Assembly: GCA_027186245.1 (NCBI GenBank)
Contig: CP114496.1
Coordinates: 9,822,001 to 9,886,000, forward strand
Direction: 5' to 3'
From: Coriaria nepalensis
Lineage: Eukaryota; Streptophyta; Magnoliopsida; Cucurbitales; Coriariaceae
DNA: 64,000 nucleotides
How positions within the stretch are numbered: the first letter of the stretch is position 1; every line of letters starts with the position of its first letter. Position numbers and translations under genes: made by a program. A model generated the notes under the pieces. That model searched no databases. It saw only the letters and a program-made list of their open reading frames with translations, and was not told the origin of the DNA. Positions 48,750 to 60,389 of this stretch are shown here, piece by piece.

Positions 48750-49717
48750 ATGGAGAAAGAGAAATTAGAGGGCCGGAACATGGCGATGGTGAGATTACCG
48801 ATTGGATATCGATTCCGTCCGACAGATGAAGAGCTTTTAGTTCATTACTTGAGGAGAAAGGTGTTTGGTCTACCACTTCCTGCTTCTGTCATCCCCGAAT
48901 TCGACGTCTTCCACTCTCATCCGCAGTCCTTACCAGGTGGTTACTTCAAATGCATGTTTCTCCATCTCTCTTTAGTCATGTACGGAAATGCATGTTTTTG
49001 CTATATCTTCACGTATCGATTGTTTTTTTCCTTTTGGATTGTGTGGTAATGGTGGGCTAATCCCTTTATAGGTGAAGTGAAGGAAAAGAGGTACTTTTTT
49101 AGCAAAAATATATGGAATACCCCAAATCATGAAAACAAGCTGATGATTGGAAAATCATTCGCTGCTGGAAATACATCATCATCTCGTTATTGGAAGACAG
49201 TTGGGAAGGCGAGGGAGATTGTGGATTCTGAAACCCAAACGGTACCACTCGGCATAAGAACAACTCTTTCTTTCTCGCAAAAAATGTGTTCCAATGGCTT
49301 CAAAACTCGATGGATCATGCATCAATTTCGCTTCCTCCACTCTCAAACTACTGCCCTTAACTCCACCCACCTGGTACGTGTATATATACATATATATTAT
49401 CTTTAATATATTTTATCCACTCAAATACGAAGTTAAAATTCATTTTTTATCTTTTTGTATTAAACTAGCAAAAGGAAGGAGAATGGGTTGTGTGTGGAGT
49501 ATTTCAGAAAAGGAGGCCACTTAAGAAACGAGCAGCTGGTGGGAATTATAAAGAAAGATCAATGGAGATGATCATGACCAATTTTAATGGCGGCTGCGGC
49601 TATGATAATTATACTACTACTACTCCTCAACGTCCTTCTTCTTCGTGTTCAAGTGGAATCACTGAGGTCTCCAATTCCAACAATGGCGCCATGGATTATG
49701 ATGATGAGGAGGAATAA
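48750..49717 (+). CDS. Divergent NAC-domain transcription factor (NAC83/VNI2-like)
   Basis: NAC proteins are plant transcription factors with an N-terminal DNA-binding and dimerisation domain. Three exons (48750-48936, 49072-49373, 49469-49717) give 245 residues from the ATG of MEKEKLEG. Subdomain A is 'RLPIGYRFRPTDEELLVHYLRRKV', B is 'VIPEFDVFHSHPQSLPG', and intron positions match the family. Subdomains C and D are unusual. The canonical GYWKATGKD appears as 'SRYWKTVGKAREI', and the usual GxKTDWxMHEYRL appears as 'GFKTRWIMHQFRF'. The tail is short, ending in an acidic DYDDEEE. The B region resembles NAC83/VNI2. The frame is open throughout, so this is a divergent gene rather than an obvious pseudogene. 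Confidence 0.85.
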
Positions 49718-51576
49718 AGCAGCAGCTCTTATCTTAATATGAGAAATTAAACACGAGTACTAGTTCTTCAAGTTCAAATTAATGGATTGTACCTACGTGT
49801 TTCATCAAATTATATATATATATCACAGAATCCATGTCTGGTCGATCATATATGATTGTTGATTAATGTTACATTTTCCCTTCCGGCTTAGCCCAGTTGA
49901 TGATCGGAACAATAGTAATTTTATGGGTGGGGAGTTGTGATATGTCAATGTTGACACTGATTATTTCTTAGAATCAAAAGGCAAACTGATTTGTATGAGA
50001 AAGAGGAGCATATAGTATCCAGTTTGAAAGTTTATTTGTTGTATGGAATACATTGAATAATAGTGAAAGCACAAACATCAGTAAGTAATAAGAGAAAGAG
50101 AGGCATACATCCAAAATTTAGTTTTTTTCTATAAGCTATATCATCAGTAACTGTATACACATTAATAATAAATACCCTATTGGCATATTCCATCCCCATA
50201 ATGGCATAGCATAGCATATGATTATATTCGGAGCCACCCAAATTGAAGATGGTAAAAGAAAGTGATAGGTTGATGAGAAAGAGAAGCTAAGCTTGAACAT
50301 TTGGGGGTTGATGCAGCTTCCCATTTCTCAATACAAGAATTCAATACCCACCACTTCAAATATATCCTTATTAAATTTGTCTCGAATCTTTATTGACTTT
50401 TTCTCAAATTTGTGTATTAATCAACGCGTTTATAATTAATTAATAATAACATGTTACATTTGATTGATTAATGTGGTTTTGTTTGTTTTTCATTACCTAA
50501 AGAATGGTGCTGGTTGTGTGTTGGAGAAGGCAACATAACAGTCTCTAATTGGAGTTGGACACATCAATTGTTGGTGGGTGGTTGAGAATAAGATTCTTTC
50601 TGGGACTAACCTTTCATTAATTAATTTAGTTTCATACTCTTAACTTGATTCAGATGATGAGTAGTGTGTACTTAAATGAGATCGGGTTTTAAAGAAGACA
50701 AGACAACATGATATATCTCTTGTCAGAATGTGATTAGACTCACTAATTGCATGCTGACAAGTATTAAAAGACAGTCAATTTACTGGGCCTGCCATGAACT
50801 GTGCTTCGAGCAAGTAGTCAGCATGCATACTGTTTGAAGAGAAAGAGGAAACTTTTCTTCGAAGTAAAGAGTTATTTGTCATCTAATCACTTTGATGGAA
50901 GCAAAACTGAGGTCGGATCAGGAAGATATTCTTTTATTTCTGCGATAAGAAAAGAAATATAAATATGTTTTCATATTGAAACTTGATCTAACTGGTTGGG
51001 AAAAGTCAATGTTTCTGTCATGGTCGTACGAATTGCAGTACAATAAAAATAGATAGATTATGCATATTCTTGTATCAACGGTTATAGAATCTTCGATCGA
51101 TGCAAACTGGAAACTTCTTTTTCAAGTCATCTACGTGTTAAAGAAACTTTTTTATCATCGAAGTCATACATATGACAGAAATATTTGACATTTTAAGTTA
51201 CCAATTGATCCTAAGCTAATTAAAAGGCTATTATTTTGGTTACCTAAAATTTTCAACGAAGTGGGCCTTGCTGTCGTCTTCCAATAGCAGCATTTTAGTT
51301 GGGCTTTTGGGTTTTCATCATTGCCCAGCTTAGGTTCTTTTGGTCCCTTTGCATATGGATTCTATCGGATAGTTAAACAAGTTGTGGGAGGAAAATCTAA
51401 ATTCAAGATATGCAAAACGCATGGCTCAGTATTTTGTGCATGCATTGCTTGGTTATCAACTCCGGAACCTTCGTTCCTCCCCCCATTCTATCTTTCTCCC
51501 ATTACTTTTATATTTATGAGCCTTAGAACCTTGTTCTTCTATTTCCCCCCTTATTCCGATACCTCATCATCATCAG
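49718..51576. other. 1.9 kb spacer without a recognised gene
   Basis: NAC 3' flank, AT-rich sequence and the upstream region of the next gene. Open frames at 50032-50324 (-) and 51321-51626 (+) have no recognisable features; the latter overlaps the next gene in another frame. Confidence 0.5.
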
Positions 51577-52134
51577 ATGGGTTGCGGAATTTCAAAGTCG
51601 GAAGAAGAAGAAGTCTCCGGATTTGATCCGTGCCAACCTGAGCCTAACCACGGCAGCACTGATTGTCAGAAGATTCATCCTGACCCACTGAATAACGATG
51701 ATCATGATGATGCATTATTAGGAGTAGACTCATCATCTGATAATCGCGACCCGAGGAAGGTTATGATCATGGGGCGAGCGTTAATGCGGCCATTGAAGGC
51801 GGTGAAGGGATGGACTAGCACTAGTGCTCATAGAAGATCACCGGACGGTCGGGGGGATTCCAAGTTTGAAGGGGATAATAATATGGATGGTGATGATCCG
51901 CAGGAGAAGAACATTAGTAATATTGATGATAAAGAGGCTGGAGCAAAAGCTTACATTAATCATGACACTTATATTGATTGTAATGGTGATGAAGAAGAAG
52001 GGATTTATTCTGATCACGAACGTAGCATGATTTTTGCTGGAGGATCTCCTAGTTTTAGAGTTTTTATCGTCGACTCTGAATCAGCCTCTCATACCAATGA
52101 TAACGACAGTGAGTTCCATGCAAATCCAAGTTAA
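51577..52134 (+). CDS. Small acidic protein with N-myristoylation signal, function unknown
   Basis: A single-exon frame of 185 residues beginning MGCGISKSEEEE. Gly2 with Ser6 fits the N-myristoyltransferase consensus, and Cys3 is placed for palmitoylation, so plasma-membrane attachment is likely. The body is hydrophilic, rich in Asp, Asn and Glu, without a known domain. Two stretches look more structured: 'KVMIMGRALMRPLKAVKGW' (residues 61-79, basic/hydrophobic) and 'MIFAGGSPSFRVFIVDSES' (about 150-168). I do not recognise a characterised family. The clear start motif and the length argue for a real gene. There is no evidence of an intron. Confidence 0.7.
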   Translation: MGCGISKSEEEEVSGFDPCQPEPNHGSTDCQKIHPDPLNNDDHDDALLGVDSSSDNRDPRKVMIMGRALMRPLKAVKGWTSTSAHRRSPDGRGDSKFEGDNNMDGDDPQEKNISNIDDKEAGAKAYINHDTYIDCNGDEEEGIYSDHERSMIFAGGSPSFRVFIVDSESASHTNDNDSEFHANPS

Positions 52135-52587
52135 ATGTTCATTCGTTACTAATTTGCTGTGGTAATTTACGCACATAAAATTAAGTAATCCGTGATTTGA
52201 AGGTTTGATAACGGCGTGAAGCAATTCATTAAAACACCTTTAGCTTAGCTGGTACTTGGTACATGATATTATAAATGTGAAGTAGCAAAAGGAGGAAGGG
52301 CTGAGAGGTAGTTGGACATTGCAGATTGTATTGATGATGGTGATGGAGAAGAAGGAATCCGTAAGTGAAATTGTGAGTGATAAAAGATGTGGATAAATGA
52401 TGATGACTAGTTACTGAATAAGGAATTTTGAAAGGCACAGATGGATGACATTATAAGGTGCAGCTTGCAGTGCAGGGGGCGTCAGGTAAATTGATTTCAA
52501 TCTCATGAGAAGATTACCTTGTAATTTGTATATGTAACTGCAGACCAGAATGTAGAAAATATTATAGGAGGTAGGGGTTACAGGAAG

Positions 52588-52650
52588 ATGGAAGAGGAAG
52601 AGGAAGAGGAAGAGGAAGAGGAAGAGGAAGAGGAAGAGGAAGAGGAAGAA
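52588..52650. repeat. (GAGGAA)n hexamer microsatellite
   Basis: About ten near-perfect copies. The ATG just upstream makes an open frame starting with some twenty glutamates; it has no other protein-like features and is treated as an artefact. Confidence 0.9.
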
Positions 52651-53234
52651 AGTTCATTAACCACAAGTCTCAGTCTAGCTGGAAAAAGGAAAAATTCACA
52701 TCTACACACACATACGCAATACTTGTTTTTTTTCTTTTTGACAAGAAAAAATAAATGGTATCCTTACAAAAAAAAGGGCGCATCTCTTTCTGTTGCATTC
52801 AGGAGCCTTTTTGACCCAGTCTTCATTCAAACTTGTGTCTTACTCATCTCATCCAACTATCCAAGTGCCAAATGATGTCATGTCATCTTCTATCAACCAA
52901 TACCACTCCTTTTTCACTTTTCGATGACTTTTACGACGCTTTTGCTTTCTTTCTCACGTCCAATAAATGTTATCTTCTCTTCATTTTGCATTCCCAATCA
53001 GAGTCAGAGAGTCAGAAGGCGGCGGTCCAAGTCAAATGTAAGTTTTCGTTCGAGAACCGCTTCTTCATTGGATGTGTCACTCACTTGTCAGCACTGTTTT
53101 AAATTTCAAACCGCAATTTCGTGAATTAAAACCCAAAACATATTACATGTGTCAACGTGTCGGCGATGTAGCATCTTCAAGCAAGTTATGGAGACATCTC
53201 ATCTCATCTCATCTATGTTTCAATAATTAATTAA

Positions 53235-53238
53235 TTAA

Positions 53239-53328
<90 letters not shown>
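53235..53328. repeat. (AAAT)n tetranucleotide microsatellite
   Basis: About 23 AAAT units, interrupted once by AATAATAA near 53294. Such long arrays are usually length-polymorphic. Confidence 0.95.
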
Positions 53329-53853
53329 AAGGTAAAAATAAAAAGTAAAATTAAAGAAGAAAAGCTTTGACTTCCTAATGATATACATATAACAGTTTCC
53401 CGCCTACTGTATTTCTCCCGCGTGCTAACATAAATACTCGCTTCCTTTACCGTCCACGTGTCTGTCTATACGTCGTCCGATATACATCTTGACGATACTA
53501 CCCATCACTCTGACAGGTGTTAGATCCTCACCACCTTCGTCCTCTCATCTACCTTTGGGTGAATGACGTCGGATCTTTTTCTTTTCTTTCTTCTTCGTTA
53601 CAGTTTCGGATTTCTTCTTTCCAAATTATTCCCGTTTTCGTTCTGCTTTCGCTCTCTCTGATGTTCTCCAACTTGATGGAATCGATCTTCTTCTTCTGCC
53701 TGCTATAGATTTGCTGGAATCGACCAGCTGGTTTTACTCTTCTTAGATTTATAAGATTTGTACGGAACTAATTACTCAGGATTTTTATTACTTTTCTGCA
53801 AATTCTGCGCCGAGCTTGCCTCTCTTTCGTTCATTGTGTTAGGGTTCGTCCAA

Positions 53854-56800
53854 ATGAAGTCCTCGCTGGGTAAACTGCGTAGATTTGTTCACAAGAACTA
53901 TGCTAAAGAGAAGGGAGACCTTCAATCTTCCGCTAAGTTGGATGAGATCGCTCAAGCTGCTCAGGTATTCTTTTCTTTCCTTTTTTTTTTTTTTTGGGAG
54001 CTCCTCGTGCCTCATTTTAGTTGTCCCAAGAGTTCTGAGCTTTGGGCCTTTTGACAATTTTAGTGAAGAATTGTGGTGAAAGGTTCCTAGAAATGGATGT
54101 GAATGCTTGTGACTTGTTTGGGGTAACTGTGCTTCGTCTTTTGGAAACTCTGGATTTGTTTACTTGCGTGCTACTGAGTGCACTCATGTTATCGCCCATT
54201 TGAAAACCACGATTCCTACTGTGTGATGCAAAATTTTTGAACTTGGTGGAAAGCAAAAAAGCGAGATCCTTCAAGTGTGTCGCAATGCTGGAGATTTGAT
54301 TGATGTATTTACTGGTTTCAAGAAATATGCATTGCTGCTTGTGATGTTTTTTCTTCTAATTCCTTATTGTTCCTGCAGGTAATGCTGGACATGAGGAATT
54401 GCTACGATAGCTTGCTTTCTGCTGCTGCTGCAACGGCCAACAGTGCTTATGGTAAACACTCTGTGGTGCTAAATTAATGACTGATTCAGAAAGTGCGTGT
54501 GTTAGTGCTAGATTTTCATGATGGACACCACGTACAGACGTGGTAAACTTAAGTTATTTATACAACAGTTGGTCTCATATCTTACACGTTGTTCCTTTAC
54601 ATCTTCAGAATTTTCAGAGTCACTGCACGAAATGGGTTCATGTTTAATTGAGAAAACTTCCTTACATGAAGATGAAGACAGTGGTACATGAATTTTATGA
54701 TTCTATTTTTGTTCCCTTTCTCTCTCTCCTCTTTCTCTTCGCATTACTACTAAGTTAGTTTGTTGAACGGGTCTTTACATTGTGTGTGCGTTTCCTCCAA
54801 TTGCTCTGCATTATCTGCAGGTAAAATTTTATCAATGTTGGGGAAAGTGCAGTTAGAACTCCAAAAACTTGTCGATAATTATGTGAGTGCTTATTGGTGT
54901 TTTTGTAAATGCTGCCAAATAAGCACAGCACTGACTTGTTACATTTACTTCAGCGCGCTCATATATTCCTGACAATTAGTAACCCATCGGAGTCACTTCT
55001 CAACGAACTTCGTACTGTTGAGGTTCGCATAGCCAGATTTTGATATTTTTGTTGTTATTGCATTCCCTTGAAGTGTTTTTGATGTTTTATTCCTTTTCGT
55101 TCTTCCTGGTGCAGGAGATGAAGCGACAATGTGATGAAAAAAGGTTAGTACTTTTCCACTTGACTTCAAATTTTCTTTGTTGAAGAGACATTTCTTCTCA
55201 ATAATGTACATCTTCTCCAGAGATGTATATGAATACATGATGACACAACAGAAGGAAAAAGGGAGGTCAAAAAGTGGGAAAGGTGAAAGTTTTACTATGG
55301 AGCAGCTGCGTGCAGCTCACGATGAATATGAGGAGGAGGCAAATCTATGTGTATTTCGGTTAAAATCTCTGAAGCAGGGGCAGTCCCGTAGTCTTCTCAC
55401 ACAAGCAGCTCGTCACCATGCTGCTCAGGTTATTTGATTAAAAATTGGAAAATCAATGCCCTTTTTCTATTCTCACAACTTAATTATGTTACAGTTGTGT
55501 TCTACTTGTTTGATTATTGATTCATTTCTTTTTTCAGTTATACTTCTTTAGGAAGGGACTTAAATTACTCGAGGCAGTTGAACCACAAGTTAAACTTGTT
55601 GCAGAACAGCAACATATTGATTTTGAATTCTCTGGCCTTGAATATGACGATGGAGAAGATGGTGAGGAAAACAGTGAGAATCTCTATAGAGCTAACGACA
55701 TTGGGGAATTGAGTTTTGAATATCGACCAAAGGATGTTGTCTCCACATCTAGAAATTCAACAGAGGTGAGATTTTTGTAGTTGGAAATTTATTCTGCTAT
55801 ACAGAAATGATTTTATATCCTATGTAGTGATTAATATGTCCACATAATGTTATATACGTCTTTAAAAGCTTTGTCTAAAGAAAATATAGTGAACTTGGAG
55901 CTATATAATATAGGGCAGTGGGCAGCCTTCTGTAATACTTAAAACTTTCTAATCCTTGGGAGATGCATTTGATATGTAGGCCTTTGACACTTTGATACGC
56001 TGTAAGTGGCTTTACTGACTATGCAAATTACCATGTATGTTGCATTCCATGCTTTGGGTTCATATAGTTGATGAATGTGCAGAAAGTACAATAATTTAAT
56101 CTCCCTGTCGGCTAACAAAGCCAATCTAAGGTCAAAATTGAAGTGATTGAGTACATAAATGGCCACTTGTTTTTGTTGCACTCTAATTGGAACAAGAGAT
56201 TTAAGAGTTATGTATCGACCTCTTTTTTAGTTTTAGTTTTCAAAATTTTACTTTCATGTGCTATGGTTGGTTAATGGCTCAGTGGTTATCTCCTAGGTTG
56301 ATGAAGTGGGCCATTCATCTCCCCGAACTTCAACAGTGGAAAATTCAATGGTATGGTTCCGCATGCTTTATATCTCAGTTATCAATTTGGAAGGGTCATC
56401 TGCTGGAGGCCATGCACATGGACTTCACTTTATTCTCTCTCAATCCGTAATGAAAGTCTTATCTTGTAGATGAATTTGGACAAGAGCCATGGTGATCTCA
56501 AAATTTCCACTAGAGAAGCCAGGATTAGCAGCTATTCGGCCCCAATTTTTCTAGAAAAGAAATTTGATATAGCTGAAAAAATTAAAGAAATGCAGCTATT
56601 ATCGCCAAGGAATTCAAACACGTATGTGCTGCCCACACCTGTTGATGTAAAAGGTATACTTGCTTCAAAGCAAAGTACTTCAGTTCCTGGAACAAGGCCA
56701 GGTGGACAGGCTCTTAATCCGTCACGTTCTTCCTTTGAAGAAAAGAAACACGAAAGAAGATCTGTTGATGATAACTGGCAAGGATCCACTGCCACAAAAG

Positions 56801-57561
56801 GACAGTCACTTCGCAAAGAGAGCAACACTCATGGTACCTCCAACCTATTACTCCCCCCTTTGTCAGAGGGAGTCTCATCTACACATTCTGATATGCTTGG
56901 CTCTTCCGATACAAGAAAAACTAAAAGACTTGCCTTCTCAGGTCCATTACTACCTAGCAAGGCATATTCAACCAAGCCTGTTGTATCTTCCACTGGTCCC
57001 AATGCCCCTACTGAATTGCCTCAATTGGTTTCTAGGATTCTCTCTAGGTCATCCATTTCTCACCCTTCCTCCTCTCCTAAAGTGTCCCCAACTGCTTCTC
57101 CTCCTCTTATTTCATCGCCCAAAATAAGTGAGCTACACGAACTTCCTAGGCCTCCAGCCAAGCCTGCAAAATCTCCTCCGTTGGTAGGTCACTCTGCTCC
57201 ATTGACATTCAGAAACCAAGAGCTTCCTATGACGAGTAAAATCCCATACGTGGCATCATCAAATACAGCATCCCCTCTTCCAACTCCACCATTGATTGTG
57301 CCTCGCAGCTTCTCGATACCTTCAAGTAGTCAAAGAACCAGTGTATTACAGGTTGCAAAACATTTGAATGCTCCTCAAGCTGTGGAAGTTTCTTCACCAC
57401 CATTAACGCCTATTTCCCTGTCAAATATTAAGTCAGCTTCTCAGTCTGGTCTGATCAAAGGTAACACCTCTATCTTGTTGCTCTTTAACTTCCTGATCTC
57501 TTAGATACCAAAGATATACGTCTCAGAGCGAAATTCTTCAGTGGATGCAGGTGGGAGGTGA
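53854..57561 (+). CDS. AH/BAR-domain, proline-rich protein (At2g33490-like)
   Basis: The N-terminal half is an AH/BAR-type helical domain, a fold that senses or bends membranes; the C-terminal half is a Ser/Pro-rich tail, which explains the 'hydroxyproline-rich glycoprotein' label of its Arabidopsis relative. Exons: 53854-53964, 54379-54451, 54609-54683, 54821-54882, 54954-55022, 55115-55143, 55221-55428, 55538-55765, 56297-56350, 56470-57460 and probably 57551-57561, total 636 residues. Helical motifs include 'SLGKLRRFVHKNYAKEKGD', 'NCYDSLLSAAAATANSAYEF' and 'LLTQAARHHAAQLYFFRKGL'. There is no signal peptide, so secretion is unlikely. The last exon is uncertain: it would add only three codons and a stop; without splicing, the frame runs to 57504. 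Confidence 0.87.
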
Positions 57562-58661
57562 TATCGGTTTTTTCAAGCACGAGAAATTTTGATTAATTTA
57601 CTTCATATTTTGGTAATGGGTCTGTAAATATATTCCAAATTCGGGGTTTAGCCTTCACATATCAAGTCTGCCTCTTATTGTTTGCGTTGAAATGTGAATG
57701 AGAGCTAAAACTGCCGTCAACTGTGTCTTAAGAAAAGAGGGATGATATCTCCAGATGAGGAAAATTTTGTCAATCACTAGTGAAGGCAATTGTTTTAATG
57801 GAGCGGAATCACGTTTCAGTTTACAAAGTATTATGTGAAATGGTGAAGATTAGTTAGTTAGTTATAAAGGAAAAATGAGCTCAACTTAAGCCGTGACAAA
57901 TTCGTGCTTGGATTTTCATCATAGAATCATACTAACGTCGCATGCTTATTAACTCATGCGAGAGATCAAACATAATCTTCTTCCTTATGAAGTATGTAAA
58001 AGAGAAGATAACTGGGTTTTTACATCTTCCTCCACGAGAAGGTCTTCCTAAACATTAAGGAAAGGGGAAGGAAAAAAAAAGAAAAGATTACGCGCGCGAC
58101 GTTTACTCATGTCTTACGTTTATTCTTATATCAGAAGCCAAATTGATCTCATCACCTCCATCCATATGCTTCAAAACAGAAACGCATCCGTCATGCAAGA
58201 CTTCCACCCAACAAGGCATGGCTTCCGGCAAGCCTCTTACTTTCATTATCACCTCCATTTATTTCACCTTCCTCTCGTTTCTAATATTTCATCTCTTGAT
58301 CTGGACCACTCGCTAGTTCCTTTTCCTTTTTTTATTCGGAAAAATGGAAGGTTGCTTGCAAAAGATGATGATCATCACCTAAACGCTCTGGAGGTGGGCG
58401 TACAAGTAACCTTCCCCCTCCCTCCCGCATTTTCTCAATTTCATAATCTGGGTTCAGAAAATTTTCTCCGCCTTTTCATTTCTCTCTCTCATTCAGAGGT
58501 AACTTAGCTTGCTCTTATCTCTCTGTCTATGGTAGAATAACTGCCTTGTGTTGTGACCTTTTATTGTTTCAAGCATATATTACTACATGGTTTCTGTTGG
58601 AAGCTCTGAATTAAATTTTCTTTGTCAGGGTGGTTCTCATTAGATTCTATCAAGATTAGTG
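57562..58661. other. Spacer and leader of the Atos-like gene
   Basis: No firm gene. An open frame at 58109-58507 (+) lacks recognisable features and is more likely leader or promoter of the next gene. Positions 58068-58100 hold an A-rich run followed by GCGCGCGACG. Confidence 0.45.
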
Positions 58662-60389
58662 ATGGGTGTGGTGCAGTTTTCACCATGTGGGACTGATGGT
58701 CTGGTCTTAACAGCCTCATTGGACAAGTGTTTTCCGACCGGTCCCTGTCCTTACTGTGGACGTAATTCAAGGTCGTCTGGTGCTTCACCGTGCTGTTCAT
58801 TTGGAAATTCCCAGACTGAGAGGAAAACATTTTTCGATCTTCTTGAGTCTAATGTTGAGGAGGAAAAATCCACCAACATCAACAATGGACAAAATATCAA
58901 TACTCCTCTTTCTAGAATTGTGGGCTTTGAAGCGAGTGTTAATGCTAGTGTTAATGAAACTAAATCTAGTGGATCAATTGTCCGGAAACAAATGTTGTCA
59001 CCGGTGAGTAGCATGATTCTTACAGATCATTTCAATGGTGATACGGAAAAAGCAAATAGTGGAAGGAGAAGTGATTGTACTATCCCAACTTGGTCTTCAT
59101 CTGGTTTGTTTGAACAAGGGAGAATATCAGACTCGGAAATTGTCTCATGTTCCGAAGAAGGGGAGTTTAAGATTGTAAGCAAGTCATTTGAAGATGTTGA
59201 TATACCACGCAAAGAGTTCAATGCATCAAAGTTGGAAACGATAGCAAACACGAGTCAATCTTTCCCTCAAGGCATAAGATTTGTCCGAAAGTCTGGCAGA
59301 CTTCCCTTTAAAAGATCCTTGGTTGGTTCATTTGAAGAGTCTATATTTTCTGGTGGATTTTCACGTGGAAAAGTTAGTCAGGTTAGTATATAGTTGTGCA
59401 TAACTTTTGTGCTAGATTTTTGAGCTCAGATTATTAGGAAGACATAATCTGACTCGACTGTTTGCTTCATTTACCAAGCACATTGATGGGTTTCTAGCTG
59501 TAGTAAGCATTACTGGGGGTAGCTTCTCTCCAAAAATACAGAAGCTTCCATTTTCGGTTAAAAGCATAGAAGGAGATTGCTCCTTGCCGTATTTTGCTAC
59601 CATAGATCTTCCAGGAGATTCTTCATCAAACAACAACAGGGGCTGTATTGACGACCTGGAAATGGTCATGAGACGCCTCCGTGTTCCTATGAAAGGGCGC
59701 ATACAACTGGTGCTTTACCTCTTCAAACGATTATAGTGCTGCATTATGTTCATTTTATTACAAAAACTGTGTTATTAATGACTGATTTGCTTCTTGCAGG
59801 TTCTGAGTAATCCGGAGAAGACTCCACTCCACACTTTCCTCTGCAACTATGATTTGAGTGACATGGCGGCTGGAACCAAAGTAAGAGGACCGCTGTTTCG
59901 AACAATTTAATCATTTCTCTTATCGGAGTTCTAATCTTTGCTTGCATATTGTTGATGTAGACATTCTTGCGCCAGAAGGTAACCCGAGCATCATCTAGCA
60001 AGTGTTGTGGATTGCCAAAGGTGAATGAAAATACAAATGGTGCAGGAGCTATGCTTTATTGTGCTCTTCATCTACGATTCATGAGCCCTTTCCCCAAAAA
60101 GTGTTGTTATAAGTCGGGTCAGAAAACTCCGAGGCTAGAAGTAGTAGAAGGGGAGCAAAGATTCTACTTGCTTCATGATCTAAGGGTGGTGTTCCGACGC
60201 TGCCAATCAGATGCTGATGGGGGAAAGGTTTGTAAAATTGTGAATCTCTAATATTTCTGCACTCTTAAAACAGTCTTAGTTTTGGTTTAGCTTAGCTAGC
60301 ATGTCTAACTAGCCTCTGGCGATGTGTAATGGCAGTTAAACGTGGAGTATCAGTTCCCAGAAGATCCAAGATACTTTGAGATCAACTGA
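58662..60389 (+). CDS. Atos-like protein (DUF4210 and chromosome-segregation domains)
   Basis: Relatives carry the DUF4210 (Atos/FAM214) domain followed by a C-terminal 'chromosome segregation' domain; the plant proteins have no settled function. Five exons (58662-59381, 59479-59709, 59800-59880, 59961-60227, 60336-60389) give 450 residues. Conserved parts: '[16 protein letters not shown]', '[18 protein letters not shown]', '[23 protein letters not shown]' then '[17 protein letters not shown]', '[32 protein letters not shown]', '[13 protein letters not shown]', and the end '[17 protein letters not shown]'. It is shorter than the plant form I remember, and lacks that form's MGLPQV start and long middle. 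The N-terminus instead carries a cysteine cluster, [11 protein letters not shown]...CC (residues 23-46), a possible metal site. The start codon is the first ATG in the frame. Confidence 0.88.

Larger units (their letters stand above)
52135..53853. other. Spacer with two microsatellites upstream of the BAR-domain gene
   Basis: No gene is recognised. A GAGGAA hexamer array (52588-52650) creates a false poly-glutamate frame, and a long AAAT tetranucleotide array lies at 53235-53328. The part from about 53400 is the promoter and leader of the BAR-domain gene; TCCACGTGTC at 53453-53462 contains a G-box. Confidence 0.5.

Noticed and set aside
52588..52875. Frame with a poly-glutamate start
   Set aside because: Translation of a GAGGAA microsatellite; nothing protein-like follows.
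58109..58507. 132-codon frame upstream of the Atos-like gene
   Set aside because: No domain, no splice link in frame to the next gene, and composition like a leader.
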